Both the position numbers and the translations under genes were made by a program. From Isoetes taiwanensis (lineage: Eukaryota; Streptophyta; Lycopodiopsida; Isoetales; Isoetaceae), in assembly GCA_021234155.1 (NCBI GenBank), contig JAJEKV010000095.1, positions 2,282,606 to 2,346,605 of the forward strand: a stretch of 64,000 nucleotides of DNA. Reading direction: 5' to 3'. Below the pieces are notes generated by a model. That model was given only the letters and a program-made list of their open reading frames with translations, had not been told where the DNA came from and made no database searches. Of the stretch, positions 37,964 to 49,001 are shown piece by piece (within the stretch, counting starts at the first letter, position 1; every line of letters starts with the position of its first letter).

Positions 37964-39764
37964 CTAGTAATGGTGCCCAGCGTTGCTGGGCAAATGTTGG
38001 GAACATTTGTGGATGGAAACCTATTCAGCTCAGACTCATTAACCAAGTCCATCATATCTAGGCTAGAAGAGGTTTTTGTGCATTTGATAACCTTCCCTTT
38101 GCTCTATCCTGCATATCCATTTTTCCTCGTTTTCTTACACACTTTCTTTTTTCCCTTTTCTTATTTTTTTCTCAGACATTTACTTTTCTCCTTCTCTCTC
38201 TTTTTTTTTTCTTTTCTTTTTTACCCTCTTCTCCCTCCTCTTTTCCTTCCTTTTCTCCTTCTCATTTTTTCCTTTCCCTTTCCCTTTTTTGACGGCTTTT
38301 TTCCTTCACTTTTCACCTTTCTCCACCCTTCCCATTTTTCTCATGCTCTTTTTTCCCTTTCCTTTTTCCATTCCTTTTGCTTTTCTCTTTTCCCTTCCCT
38401 TTTCTCATGCCCTTTTTGCATTCCCTTTTCCCCACCTTTTTTTTTTATGTTTTTCTTCCTCTTCTCACCCTCTTCTTCTTTATCTCATGTCTCTTTTTTC
38501 CCATTTTCTTCTTCCTTTTTTCTCATGCCTTTTTTCCTTTCCTTCCCCCCTTTCCGCCTCCCTTTTTCTTTTTCCCTTTCCTTCTTTTTTCATCATTTCC
38601 CCACCCTTTCCCTTTTTCCCGTGCCCTTTTCCTCTTTCCTTCCCCCCTTCTTTTTCTCTTTCCCTTTCCCTTTCCTTTTTCCTTTTCCCTTTTTCCCATG
38701 TATTTTTCCATTCCCTTTTTTCCACTTTTTTACTTGCCTTTTCTTCCTAAAATTTCCCTACCCTCTTCCCCTTTTCCCCGTCCATATTCCCCTTTTTTCT
38801 TTTTTTTTTTCCTTTCCCTATGCTCTTTTGCCCTTTATTTTTACCCTTTCCTCACCCTTTCCCTCTTCTAGTTTTTTCTGTGCCATTTTTCCCTTCCTCT
38901 TTTCCATTTTCCCTCCTTATTCCTCGTGTTCTTTTTTCTTTCCCCTTTCCCCTTTCGCCTCCCATTTCCTTTTTCCTTTTCCTTCTTTTTTTCATCCTTT
39001 TCTCTTTTTTGCATGCCCTTTTCCTCTTTCCTTTCCACCTTTTTCCATTCCATTTTTTCCACCTTTTTCACATGCCCTTTTTCCTCCTTTTCCCACCCTC
39101 TTCCCCTTTTCCCTTTTCCTCTTTTCCTATTCCATGTTTTCTGTTCTCTTTTTGCTTTTCGCTTTTCCCTTTTCCCTTTTTCCATCTCTTTTTCCCTTTC
39201 TTTTTTTCCTTTCCTCACCCTTTTCCTCTTCTCGTGCCACTTTCTCCTTCCTCTCTCATTTCCCTCTCCCTTTTCCTCATGCCCTTTTCCCTTTTTTGCC
39301 TCATTTTTTCTTCTTCCTTCCCTTTCTATTTTTCCATGCCCTTTTTTCCTTCTCTCCATCATTCTTATCTTCCCCTTTTTCCCTTCCCACATAGCAAAAG
39401 TTTTCCGCTCTTTCCCTTTTTCCCTCTGTCTCTATTTTTCTTCCTTTTCCTCTCTCTTCCCCTTTCTTTTCCCTTATTTTGTCCTCACCCTTTCCCCCTT
39501 TTCCTTTTCATAGTGTCCTTTTTTCCTTCCTTTTTCTCCATTTCTTTTTTCTTTCCTTTTTTCGTGCTCTTTTCCCTTTCCTTTTCCCTTCTCCATTTTT
39601 CCCTTTTACCCTTTGGCCTTTTTTGCCTCTCACTTTGCCCTTTCTCTGCCATTTTCCCTTTCCTCTTAAGAGATCGAGCATGGCCAATCACTTGGTGGGA
39701 AGTTGTGCGATAAATCTCTACCTTCCGCAATCTCTGTCAGATTGATCTCAATTATAATATAAGA
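37964..39764 (-). mobile_element. Non-autonomous Helitron, 1801 bp, tandem with the previous one
   Basis: CTAG at 37964 directly follows the GA end of the previous Helitron. The same GCCCAGCGTTGCTGGGC hairpin lies next to it, and the 5' end at 39764 adjoins TCAACATGG of the tRNA unit. Insertion at the A|T formed by the first Helitron's end explains the head-to-tail pair. Confidence 0.92.
38080..39665. repeat. Homopyrimidine tract, ~1.6 kb
   Basis: C/T-rich with spaced CATGCCC and CGTGCC words, as in the neighbouring Helitron. The 474-codon frame is compositional. Confidence 0.93.
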
Positions 39765-39841
39765 TCAACATGGTTTAATGCATTAAATCTTCTTTTTGGC
39801 TCTTGCGCCAAGAACAAAATTAGAAGAGTTGAACCACAGGA

Positions 39842-39916
39842 TGCATTGGCCGAGAATCGAACTCGGTCTGCATCAGACCGCAAGGTGGTACCATTCTACC
39901 ACTAGACCACCAATGC
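39842..39916 (-). tRNA. tRNA-Gly copy 8, anticodon region scrambled
   Basis: Ends and D-arm match, but the anticodon arm has an insertion (GCATCAGACCGCAAGG on the plus strand). Confidence 0.65.
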
Positions 39917-40331
39917 ACAAGTAATACAAATGAATACCTTCTTAATTAACAAGCACATACAACAAACTCAATTAAATGCATCTCATAATCCAGTTCGCAA
40001 AAAAATATCGTGGTCGTACAATAAGGTGTAGGAATGATTGTTCTTCTAATAAGTCCAAACAAATGATTATGCCAAGGCATAAAGCGACAAGATTTGCTCA
40101 ATCACCGTGTTTTTCCATGCTTGAACTTGATATCATAAAAAATTGAAAGAATTAACATGTGAATGAGTAACAATGTCGAGCATTGGTGTGCCACTAATGG
40201 GGGCTATGCATAAACTCTAGAATATTGCGCCAGTGGAAAAGTGCGTGGGGAATCTGAATGACAAACTCTGAATATTAATCGAATGGACGTATGTGATAGG
40301 GACTACAAAATAATATGAACAAGCTCCCACA

Positions 40332-40412
40332 CGTGGATGATAGGATTCGAACATATGCGAGCAAAGCCCACATGATTTCTAGTCATGCCCAATAACCACT
40401 CTGGCACATCAC
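40332..40412 (-). tRNA. tRNA-Ser(AGA) copy 8, acceptor deletion subtype
   Basis: Same one-base acceptor loss and T-stem change as copy 7. Confidence 0.65.
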
Positions 40413-40657
40413 GCCAGCATGTGGAATACTTCCGATACTTCTTAGATCATTGAGATATTTAGGACGATAGGATTTGGCTAGTCATTTATTCTCTCTCATT
40501 CTTTGGAAGAGCAAGATTAGCTTCGATCTCATTTCTCACCCTATGGTGCAATCGATTGCTCAGTTATCCTTATGTCATTATCAACATGGTTTAATGCATT
40601 AAATCTTCTTTTTGGCTCTTGCGCCAAGAACAAAATTAGAAGAGTTGAACCACAGGA

Positions 40658-40728
40658 TGCATTGGCCGAGAATCGAACTCGGGTCTGTACCATGGCAGGG
40701 TACTATTCTACCACTAGACCACCAATGC
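40658..40728 (-). tRNA. tRNA-Gly(GCC), copy 9
   Basis: Intact; one base changed next to the anticodon (CATGGCAGG on the plus strand). Confidence 0.9.
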
Positions 40729-41124
40729 ACAAGTAATACAAATGAATACCTTCTTAATTAACAAGCACATACAACAAACTCAATTAAATGCATCTCATAA
40801 TCCAGTTCGCAAAAAAATATCGTGGTCGTACAATAAGGTGTAGGAATGGTTGTTCTTCTAATAAGTCCAAACAAATGATTATGCCAAGGCATAAAGCGAC
40901 AAGATTTGCTCAATCACCGTGTTTTTCCATGCTTGAGCTTGATATCATAAAAAATTGAAAGAATTAACATGTGAATGAGTAACAATGTTGAGCATTCGTG
41001 TGCCACTAATGGAGGCTATGCATAAACCCTAGAATATTGCGTCAGTGGAAGAGTGCGTAGGGAATCTGAATGACAAACTCTAAGTATTAATCGAATGGAC
41101 GTATGTGATAGTAGGGACTATAAA

Positions 41125-43040
41125 GATAAGATAAAGTTTTTAACGTCCACTGGAAGCTCTCCGAGCTTATGGGACGGAACAGTACAAAGGGCGTAAGCCA
41201 GACTAGAACTCAAACCTCAACCCAAAAGCAAAGAAAGGGCATAAGCCCAGACAGAAGAAGACTTGGGGACTAAACCCCTTGCAGAACATAGCAACTAAAG
41301 CAAAACCAAATATAACAAAAGCAAGCCGTAGGTAGGCAACTAAGAGTACCCCAACCAAGGGTTGGAAGGCCACTGGTCGAAAATAAGTGCTGCGCCTCCC
41401 CGATAAACTGCCCATTTTCGCTGGAGCCTCGCCTCTCGAACCTTGCATAGCTCATCACGCCGTCGAGTTAACTGAACTGCAGAGAGATCCTCTTGCACTG
41501 AAAAGAGAGTGCCCTTCAAGTGGCCCCCATGCAACACATACAACCTATCTCGAAATGTTGAAAAATGTACCAGAAGATGGCGCGGCCTATCAGGCCGTTG
41601 AGCACCCACTCTTTGGGCAGTAAAAGTCCCTGGGCTCTGAATATGCATGATGTTTGTAAAGAAGTGTGCAGCTACCTCGGTATCTGAACCAAACGCCGCC
41701 TCCTGCACTCCCAACGAGGCGCAGTTCAAATGCCGATCTTGCTCCGCGTCCGAACCGAACTACATGCCCATCCAAGCCCGTGCTATCATTCGGTTGCCGG
41801 ACTACCGCACCATCTAAAGCCTCGTGTACTATCTGGCTTCCACTACTTGGCTCTTGCATGTGCTCTTTGGCCGCCTCTTGCATTGGGATATCCTCAACTG
41901 CGTGGCCTCGATGCGTACCATGGCGTCCTCGCCATGGTGTGTGTGCGAGGCGTGTTTGATGCTGTGGGTGAACCAGTAAGGCGGACATACTCCTCCATCA
42001 AATCCTTCATGATTGCTAGAACTTGTATCCAACTATCTCTAGGCATTTCCACAGATGTTTCTGTATCTATGATGGCGGGCCAAATCTGGGAGGAGCACGG
42101 GATGAAATGTGGCAGGCGGCATTGAGGCATGCCCGAGGTCCCCGGAGTTGTATCTGGCGGAAAAAGAGGTCTCGGGATTGCATCTCGGAAGAGAGATCTC
42201 GGGCTGGGCTTTTGGCCGGGCTGGGGTGGCGGACAGCCCTCAGCCATCATCGGCTTTCTTGCCATAGCCTTGGCTTTCCGAAATCATCCGAATCTTGATT
42301 GGAAAGACATTGCACTTCGTAGATGCCGCAGGAGAAAGCTGGGCTAGAAGAGATGGAAGCAAAACAAGAGAGGGACAAAGCCCAACCTATGTATATGGTG
42401 TGAAGACTTGCCGTTATTGAACTACACACTAGATCGAGCTGCCTGTGACCACATCGAATTGCCTGTGAACCCCTGTGAAGATGACCGACCGAGATGAGGC
42501 AAACCAAGTGCGATGATGCTCGCCATGTAATCTAAATCAGGTAACTCGTTGCTTTCTGCTTAGATTCGAAGCCATCCGCTCAATCGAAGCCTCGCGATGT
42601 CAAATCTGGAACTCTGCTGTATTTAACTACTAATCTGTAATTTCTAATTTCTAATTTCTTATGCTGCTTGATGCACCTGGCCACAGAAGCTATTTCAACA
42701 GAAAGGGCTACGTCCATGGCAGCGCTGGAGATGTCCATGGCATGCTGCCGATTCGCCCATAATCATCAGGCCCTGGTCCTGCCGAAACCGCCCAAACCCC
42801 TAGCGACACCAACCGAAAGCCAAAGCAGGTCGAGTGACGTTCATCCAGCATCCCAATTCAGGAACCCTCAAAAACTGTGATATGGTATTCGGCTGATGAA
42901 TCTGCCCTGGCTTCTCTGTGCGGGGTGGCTAGAACGATGCTTTGTGCTAATCCCTGTTGCAGCCTCACATGAGCGTAAACGGGCCTAGGCGCTCGGGCGG
43001 CGGCGCTTTGCTAACTACAAAACATATAGAATAGATCACA
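41125..43040 (-). mobile_element. L1-like non-LTR element carrying ORF1 only
   Basis: A 1.9-kb insertion interrupts a tRNA unit between ACTATAAA and ATAATATGAAC. On the minus strand it ends AACTTTATCTTATC, resembling plant L1 3' tails. It encodes an ORF1-type protein but no endonuclease or reverse transcriptase. No clear target duplication is visible. Confidence 0.65.
41340..42265 (-). pseudogene. L1-type ORF1 RNA-binding protein (frames interrupted)
   Basis: The minus-strand frames read in sequence: a Pro-rich start at 42265 (MARKPMMAEG), a segment with WIQVLAIMKDLMEEYVRL, then, after frame changes, FTAQRVGAQRPDRPRHLLVH and EDLSAVQLTRRRDEL with a final ARLQRKWAVYRGGAALI (41380-41650). The R-G---P-RPR and eDLS----RR-L--V blocks are those of the RNA-recognition and C-terminal domains of L1 ORF1p, which packages its own RNA. 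At least two frame changes separate N- and C-terminal parts. The call is by motif memory; no RT-like frame follows. Confidence 0.6.
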
Positions 43041-43062
43041 ATAATATGAACAAGCTCCTACA

Positions 43063-43144
43063 CGTGGATGATAGGATTCAAACCTATGCGAGCGAAGCCC
43101 ACATGATTTCTGGTCATGCCCAATAACCACTCTGACACATCCAC
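43063..43144 (-). tRNA. tRNA-Ser(AGA)-like copy 9, C33/T56 subtype
   Basis: Loop CCAGAAA and T-loop TTTGAAT; the other arms pair. Likely a pseudo-tRNA. Confidence 0.68.
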
Positions 43145-43399
43145 GACGACATCTGGAACTAGTAATGGTGCCCAGCGTTGCTGGGCATAAGTTAAGAACG
43201 TGCCAATGATGAACCTTAGATATAATAAATAAGCCAGCATTGGGAAAAAAGAGGACAGTATGCCTTTACTCCATGTTTTGTTGATGTCGCGCAAATAGAA
43301 TAGTAGGCCCTTCACTCCACGTTGTGTTGTGCAAATAATGTTTATTATGGTTTATAATATTCAAAGGTACGCATAAAAGCTCATCATGTATGTGTTTTA

Positions 43400-43695
43400 C
43401 TAATGATGGTTTTTTATTATAGGTGTTTTACTAATGATGGTTTTTATGGTACTTGTGACTTGCTTATGTGTTGTGGAGCATTGCCCGGCTATAAGGAATT
43501 TGAGCGTATTGGATTTTTCGATATTGTAGTTGTGACTTGCTTAGATGTTGCGAGCATTTTTGAGCGTATTGGACTTTTTGATGTTGTAGCTGTGACTTGC
43601 GTGTGTCTAGTGGAGCATTGCCAAGCTATAAGGAATTTGAATGGATTTTTTTATGTTGTAGTTGTGACTTTCTTATGTGTTGTGGAGCATTGAGA
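43400..43695. repeat. Short degenerate tandem repeats
   Basis: Words such as GTTGTGACTTGCTTATGTG, GGAGCATTGCC and TTTGAGCGTATTGGA recur about every 65-130 bp, three to four times. The 96-codon frame across them is repeat-derived. Confidence 0.65.
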
Positions 43696-44979
43696 TGCCT
43701 TTCTGCTTCTTTATTGACCCTATGTGTTGCAATTTTGTAGTCCTCTTAAGCGTTCACATATCCAAGTGTTGTATTTGATATGTTGAAAGTTTGCATCATC
43801 ACCGCATTGTTTTACATAAACTCAAATTTCATCCAAACTACTCATGTGGATCATCACCATGATGTTTATAGGCCCAAACATCAAGTTGCGAAAAGGTTCA
43901 AGCATCAGTATGCCAACATCAAGTTGCAAATTCACAAAAGGTTCAAGCATCAGTCTTTATTCGGTCTTTTTTATCCTCTTTATTCGGTCTTTTTTATGTT
44001 GACCAAAAGTAAAGGCTCAACTTTAAGGCTCAACTTTTTATCTAGATACTCTGACAAAGGAGGATTGTAATGAAGGGCAACTTGAATAGATACAAATGTA
44101 CATAGAACACTCAAGTTACAGATAACATCACAAAAATCTGCTACCTCTGCATAGATGAACTTTTTCCCTAAGAGACCTATGCAACTAAGATCTCCCCTCT
44201 TAGAGAGGATATGGTGTACTAAAAGCTTTCATATTGTACACAAACGACTATGAAGCTAAGACTATGAAACAACTATGTATCGGGTAGACCTACTGAAGTG
44301 TAGCATGATGATACCAACTTCAGTTTTGCTTGAGTTAAAGATTGAGCAACAATGCTTAGCTTCTTTATAGTCATAGCCAAAATTTCCTACCTCGTAAATA
44401 AACACTTCCAATCCTTCTCTGAAATCAGAACATCGTTTACAAACATTATTCATACTAATGTAAATTCCACATAACCTCAATACTCCAAAGAAGTAGAATA
44501 ATGGTCTTAGCATTATTATCTCCTCAACATGTCCTGTTCTAGAGAATATATAGCATATATGAGGGTCTTGAACAAAGATTTACTTGTGAACAAACATAGC
44601 TGAACAAACAGACTTGAACACACCTGAACATTGTCTACAATAAGCTATGCATTTGATTAAAATTCTCACCTTTATATGATTAACAACGAAATTGCATTCA
44701 GAGGTAGGGATAGTACTCACTGCAACAGCAACAGTATTTTAGTAACCGACTTACAGAGTAAGTAGATGTGCTCCTCTGTTTTCTTTGGTTATGAATATCA
44801 CATACACAATAAATACATGCCTCCTGCAGAATTCATCTCAAATTAGCTGCGACGATTGAAATTAGCCTAGAACCATACCTTAGAAGGATCTACTCTAGAA
44901 GACCCCACAAAAGCCATGGTCGTAGGATCTAAAGTAAGTTATGTATACATATTTTGCTCTAGCAGAAATCTGAAAACCC

Positions 44980-45260
44980 GATCCACTTAAAATACTGGTA
45001 TGTTTGTGAGCTTTTCTGCTCCAGCCTTAAAAATTTCTGGGCTTTCTAAAGCCTTTGTCAGCCCAATATCCAGTAACAATATACTCTTTGGTATCTTCAA
45101 GAGAACAAAGGCGTGACAGGATAGCAGCAAACTGGATAGTGGCACCTCCTTGAAGAAATAAAATTTCATAATTATCTGGGAGCTTATATGCCTGACAGAA
45201 ATCCTTACCCCACGACTCATTTCCATAACGCTCATGCCGCTTCCTCTCTAACATACACTA
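44980..45260 (-). pseudogene. Captured fragment of phosphoserine aminotransferase
   Basis: One minus-strand frame opens MSVMEMSRG (45235). After a ~2-base frame change, a second continues GKDFCQAYKLPDNYEILFLQ, then GGAT-QFAA and DTKEYIVTGYWADKGF. Phosphoserine aminotransferases have GMSVMEMSHRGKEF, YEVLFLQGGATTQFAA and VDYVVTGSWGDKA in the same order. The enzyme makes phosphoserine in plastidial serine biosynthesis. Only this exon-sized part is seen, with a frameshift and a stop after about 75 codons, so it is a Helitron-captured pseudogene fragment. The active-site lysine region is absent. Confidence 0.82.
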
Positions 45261-46190
45261 ACAAACACACACACATACACTGGATCATCGGCTTGGGTAG
45301 AGCTTTTTCTTGCTTACCACAACCACCTGCAAAATAAAAAACGAATCCATCTAAGAATAGCTCACAATGTTGCGCAATGAAAATAGGAAAAGAATAATCA
45401 TCCAAATAATCTAAGCGAAAAACACTTTGAAATTGCTACTCTCCTTTATCCACCACTGCCCAAGCCAGTCCACCACTGCAATTAAAAGATCAGTGATAAG
45501 CAAAGGAATAGTAAAGGGAAAATGATAAGGATACTTGCATAGCCAAGAAGAGGAAAATACTCTGTTCTGGATTCATTATTTAGTGTGTCAAGATAGCAGG
45601 CTCCATCATCGAATAGCTGGGAAAAAATAATCGTAAGCTCAATTATAATCCAAAAAAAAGAAACAGCCAGAATCCACACATTCCAGAATCCTCTTTTGCA
45701 GAGCCATGAACAGAGGCTTTGAGAGACGAACCTTTATAATCAATTTGTCTCTCCTCCGGAATACCTATCTGCAAGCCAAAAACGGGCATGAAGCAACTTC
45801 TCCTGCAAAAACTACTGCAAGCCAGCTAAAAAGGGGCATGAAGCCGCTCTTCTGGAAAAGCCTGCAAGCAAAAGCAGCCATGAAGCAACTGCATGAGTCG
45901 ATCCAGGGCTGGGTTGTTGCGCTCACATCGATCCATATTTATGGCATGCGGCACTGCCATGGAGGAGTGGAGTTATTTTTTTTTTTCTAAGCCGAGGGAT
46001 GCATGTGCTGCTGCTCCTCGACCACCAACGGAACAACCCTAGCACGAAAAAGTAACATTTATAAACAGGGAGAGAAAAAGGATTTCGTAGAAAAAAGGGG
46101 CTTCCTTTTGACCATAAAAAAAGATCTGAACCATTCGATCTGATCAGATCATTTGTAGCCGTCGGATCTAGGGCTGGATCCAAATCCAGG
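45261..46190. other. Remaining Helitron interior and 5' region
   Basis: Intron-like AT-rich DNA followed by a small direct repeat of CAAGCCA/AAAGGGGCATGAAGC words near 45770-45850. No gene recognised. Confidence 0.4.
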
Positions 46191-46461
46191 AATTACGGTA
46201 AAACATTATAATATAAGATACTTCCGATTCTTCTTAGATCATTGAGATATTTAGGAGGATAGGATTTGGCTAGTCATTTGTTCTCTCTCATTGTGATGTT
46301 TGATGGTTGGAAGAGCAAGATTAGCTTCGATCTCATTTCTCACACTATGGTGCAATCGATTGCTCAGTTATCCTTATGTCATTATCAACATGGTTTAATG
46401 CATTAAATCTTCTTTTTGGCTCTTGCGCCAAGAACAAAATTGGAAGAGTTGAACCACAGGA

Positions 46462-46532
46462 TGCATTGGCCGAGAATCGAACTCGGGTCTGTACCGTGGC
46501 AGGGTACTATTCTACCACTAGACCACCAATGC
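46462..46532 (-). tRNA. tRNA-Gly(GCC), copy 10
   Basis: Mature sequence identical to copy 1. Confidence 0.95.
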
Positions 46533-46943
46533 ACAAGTAATACAAATGAATACCTTCTTAATTAACAAGCACATACAACCAACTCAATCAAATGCATCTC
46601 ATAATCCAGTTCTCAAAAAATATCTTGGTCGCATAAATAAGGTGCGGGAATGGTTGTTCTTCTAATAAGTCCAAACAAACGATTATGCCAAGGCATAAAG
46701 CGACAAGATTTGCTCAATCACCGTGTTTTTCCATGCTTGAACTTGACATCATAAAAAATTGAAAGAATTAACATGTGAATGAGTAACAATGTCGAGCATT
46801 GGTGTGCCACTAATGGGGGCTATGCATAAACTCTAGAATATTGCGCCAGTGGAAAAGTGCGTGGGGAATCTGAATGACAAACTCTAAATATTAATCGAAT
46901 GGACGTATGTGATAGGATAAAATAATATGAACAAGCTCCTACA

Positions 46944-47024
46944 CGTGGATGATAGGATTCGAACATATGCGAGCAAAGCCCACATGATTTCTAGTCATGC
47001 CCAATAACCACTCTGGCACATCAC
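46944..47024 (-). tRNA. tRNA-Ser(AGA) copy 10, acceptor deletion subtype
   Basis: As copy 7 (CATCAC acceptor, GAACATATG T-stem). Confidence 0.65.
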
Positions 47025-47281
47025 GCCAGCATGTGGAATACTTCCGATACTTCTTAGATCATTGAGATATTTAGGAGGATAGGATTTGTCTAGTCATTTA
47101 TTCTTTCTCATTCTGATGTTTGATGGTTGGAAGAGCAAGATTAGCTTTGATCTCATTTCTCATCCTATGGTGCAATCGATTGCTCAGTTATCCTTATGTC
47201 ATTATCAACATGGTTTAATGCATTAAATCTGCTTTTTGGCTCTTGCGCCAAGAACAAAATTAGAAGAGTTGAACCACAGGA

Positions 47282-47354
47282 TGCATTGGCCGAAATCGAA
47301 CTTCGTCCTGCACCTGCGGGTGGCGGTACTATTCTACCACTAGACCACCAATGC
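47282..47354 (-). tRNA. tRNA-Gly copy 11, anticodon region scrambled
   Basis: Ends match; the anticodon/T-arm segment is replaced by a CCTGCACCTGCGGG-like sequence. Confidence 0.62.
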
Positions 47355-47769
47355 ACAAGTAATACAAATGAATACCTTCTTAATTAACAAGCACATACAA
47401 CAAACTCAATTAAATGCATCTCATAATCCAGTTCGCAAAAAAATATCGTGGTCGTACAATAAGGTGTAGGAATGGTTGTTCTTCTAATAAGTCCAAACAA
47501 ATGATTATGCCAAGGCATAAAGCGACAAGATTTGCTCAATCACCGTGTTCTTCCATGCTTGAACTTGATATCATAAAAAATTGAAAGAATTAACATGTGA
47601 ATGAGTAACAATGTCGAGCATTGGTGTGCCACTAATGGGGGCTATGCATAAACTCTAGAATATTGCGCCAGTGGAAGAGTGCGTAGGGAATCTGAATGAC
47701 AAACTCTAAATATTAATCGAATGGATGTATGTGATAGGGACTATAAAATAATATGAACAAGATCCTACA

Positions 47770-47850
47770 CGTGGATGATAGGATTCGAACCTATGCGAGC
47801 AAAGCCCACATGATTTCTAGTCATGCCCAATAACCACTCGGCACATCCAC
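47770..47850 (-). tRNA. tRNA-Ser(AGA), copy 11, D-stem 1-nt deletion
   Basis: All arms present; one T missing at CACTCGGC on the plus strand. Confidence 0.78.
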
Positions 47851-48108
47851 GCCAAAGATGTGGAATACTTCCGATACTTCTTAGGTCATTGAGATATTTA
47901 GGAGGATAGGATTTGGCTAGTCATTTATTCTCTCTCATTCTGATGTTTGATGGTTGGAAGAGCAAGATTAGCTTCGATCTCATTTCTCACCCTATGGTGC
48001 AATCGATTGCTCAGTTATCCTTATGTCATTATCAACATGGTTTAATGCATTAAATCTTCTTTTTGGCTCTTGCGCCAAGAACAAAATTAGAAGAGTTGAA
48101 CCACAGGA

Positions 48109-48179
48109 TGCATTGGCCGAGAATCGAACTCGGTCTCAGAAGGCGTGGCGGTACTATTCTACCACTAGACCACCAATGC
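48109..48179 (-). tRNA. tRNA-Gly copy 12, anticodon region scrambled
   Basis: Ends match; the central segment reads CGGTCTCAGAAGGCGTGG on the plus strand instead of the usual sequence. Confidence 0.62.
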
Positions 48180-48594
48180 ACAAGTAATACAAATGAATAC
48201 CTTCTTAATTAACAAGCACATACAACAAACTCAATTAAATGCATCTCATAATCCAGTTCGCAAAAAAATATCGTGGTCGTACAATAAGGTGTAGGAATGG
48301 TTGTTCTTCTAATAAGTCCAAACAAATGATTATGCCAAGGCATAAAGCAACAAGATTTGCTCAATCACCGTGTTTTTCCATGCTTGAACTTGATATCATA
48401 AAAAATTGAAAGAATTAACATGTGAATGAGTAACAATGTCGAGCATTGGTGTGCCACTAATGGGGGCTCTGCATAAACTCTAGAATATTGCGCCAGTGGA
48501 AGAGTGCGTAGGGAATCTGAATGACAAACTCTAAATATTAATCGAATGGATGTATGTGATAGGGACTATAAAATAATATGAACAAGATCCTACA

Positions 48595-48676
48595 CGTGGA
48601 TGATAGGATTCGAACCTATGCGAGCAAAGCCCACATGATTTCTAGTCATGCCCAACAACCACTCTGGCACATCCAC
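48595..48676 (-). tRNA. tRNA-Ser(AGA), copy 12
   Basis: Complete; one D-loop change (CAACAACC on the plus strand). Confidence 0.92.
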
Positions 48677-48930
48677 GCCAGCATGTGGAATACTTCCGAT
48701 ACTTCTTAGGTCATTGAGATATTTAGGAGGATAGGATTTGGCTAGTCATTTATTCTCTCTCATTCTGATGTTTGATGGTTGGAAGAGCAAGATTAGCTTC
48801 AATCTCATTTCCCACCTGGTGCAATCGATTGCTCAGTTATCCTTATGTCATTATCAACATGGTTTAATGCATTAAATCTTCTTTTTGACTCTTGCGCCAA
48901 GAACAAAATTAGAAGAGTTGAACCACAGGA

Positions 48931-49001
48931 TGTATTGACCGAGAATCGAACTCGAGTCTGTACCGTGGAAGGGTACTAATCTACCACTAGACCACCAATG
49001 C
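48931..49001 (-). tRNA. tRNA-Gly copy 13 with anticodon TCC
   Basis: The anticodon loop is CTTCCAC, changing GCC to TCC (still glycine). The anticodon stem pairs. The acceptor has a C-A mismatch and a G-T pair, so it may be non-functional. Confidence 0.8.

Larger units (their letters stand above)
43159..46218 (-). mobile_element. Helitron, 3060 bp, with a captured gene fragment
   Basis: The minus strand starts TCTTATATTATAATGTTTTA at 46218 and ends with the GCCCAGCAACGCTGGGC hairpin and CTAG at 43159. Flanks rejoin as CTGGAA|TACTTCCG, the normal tRNA unit. It lacks the homopyrimidine tract and instead carries a phosphoserine aminotransferase-like fragment and other intron-like DNA. Confidence 0.92.

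Noticed and set aside
37970-39394. 474-codon open frame
   Set aside because: The same compositional artefact in the next Helitron.
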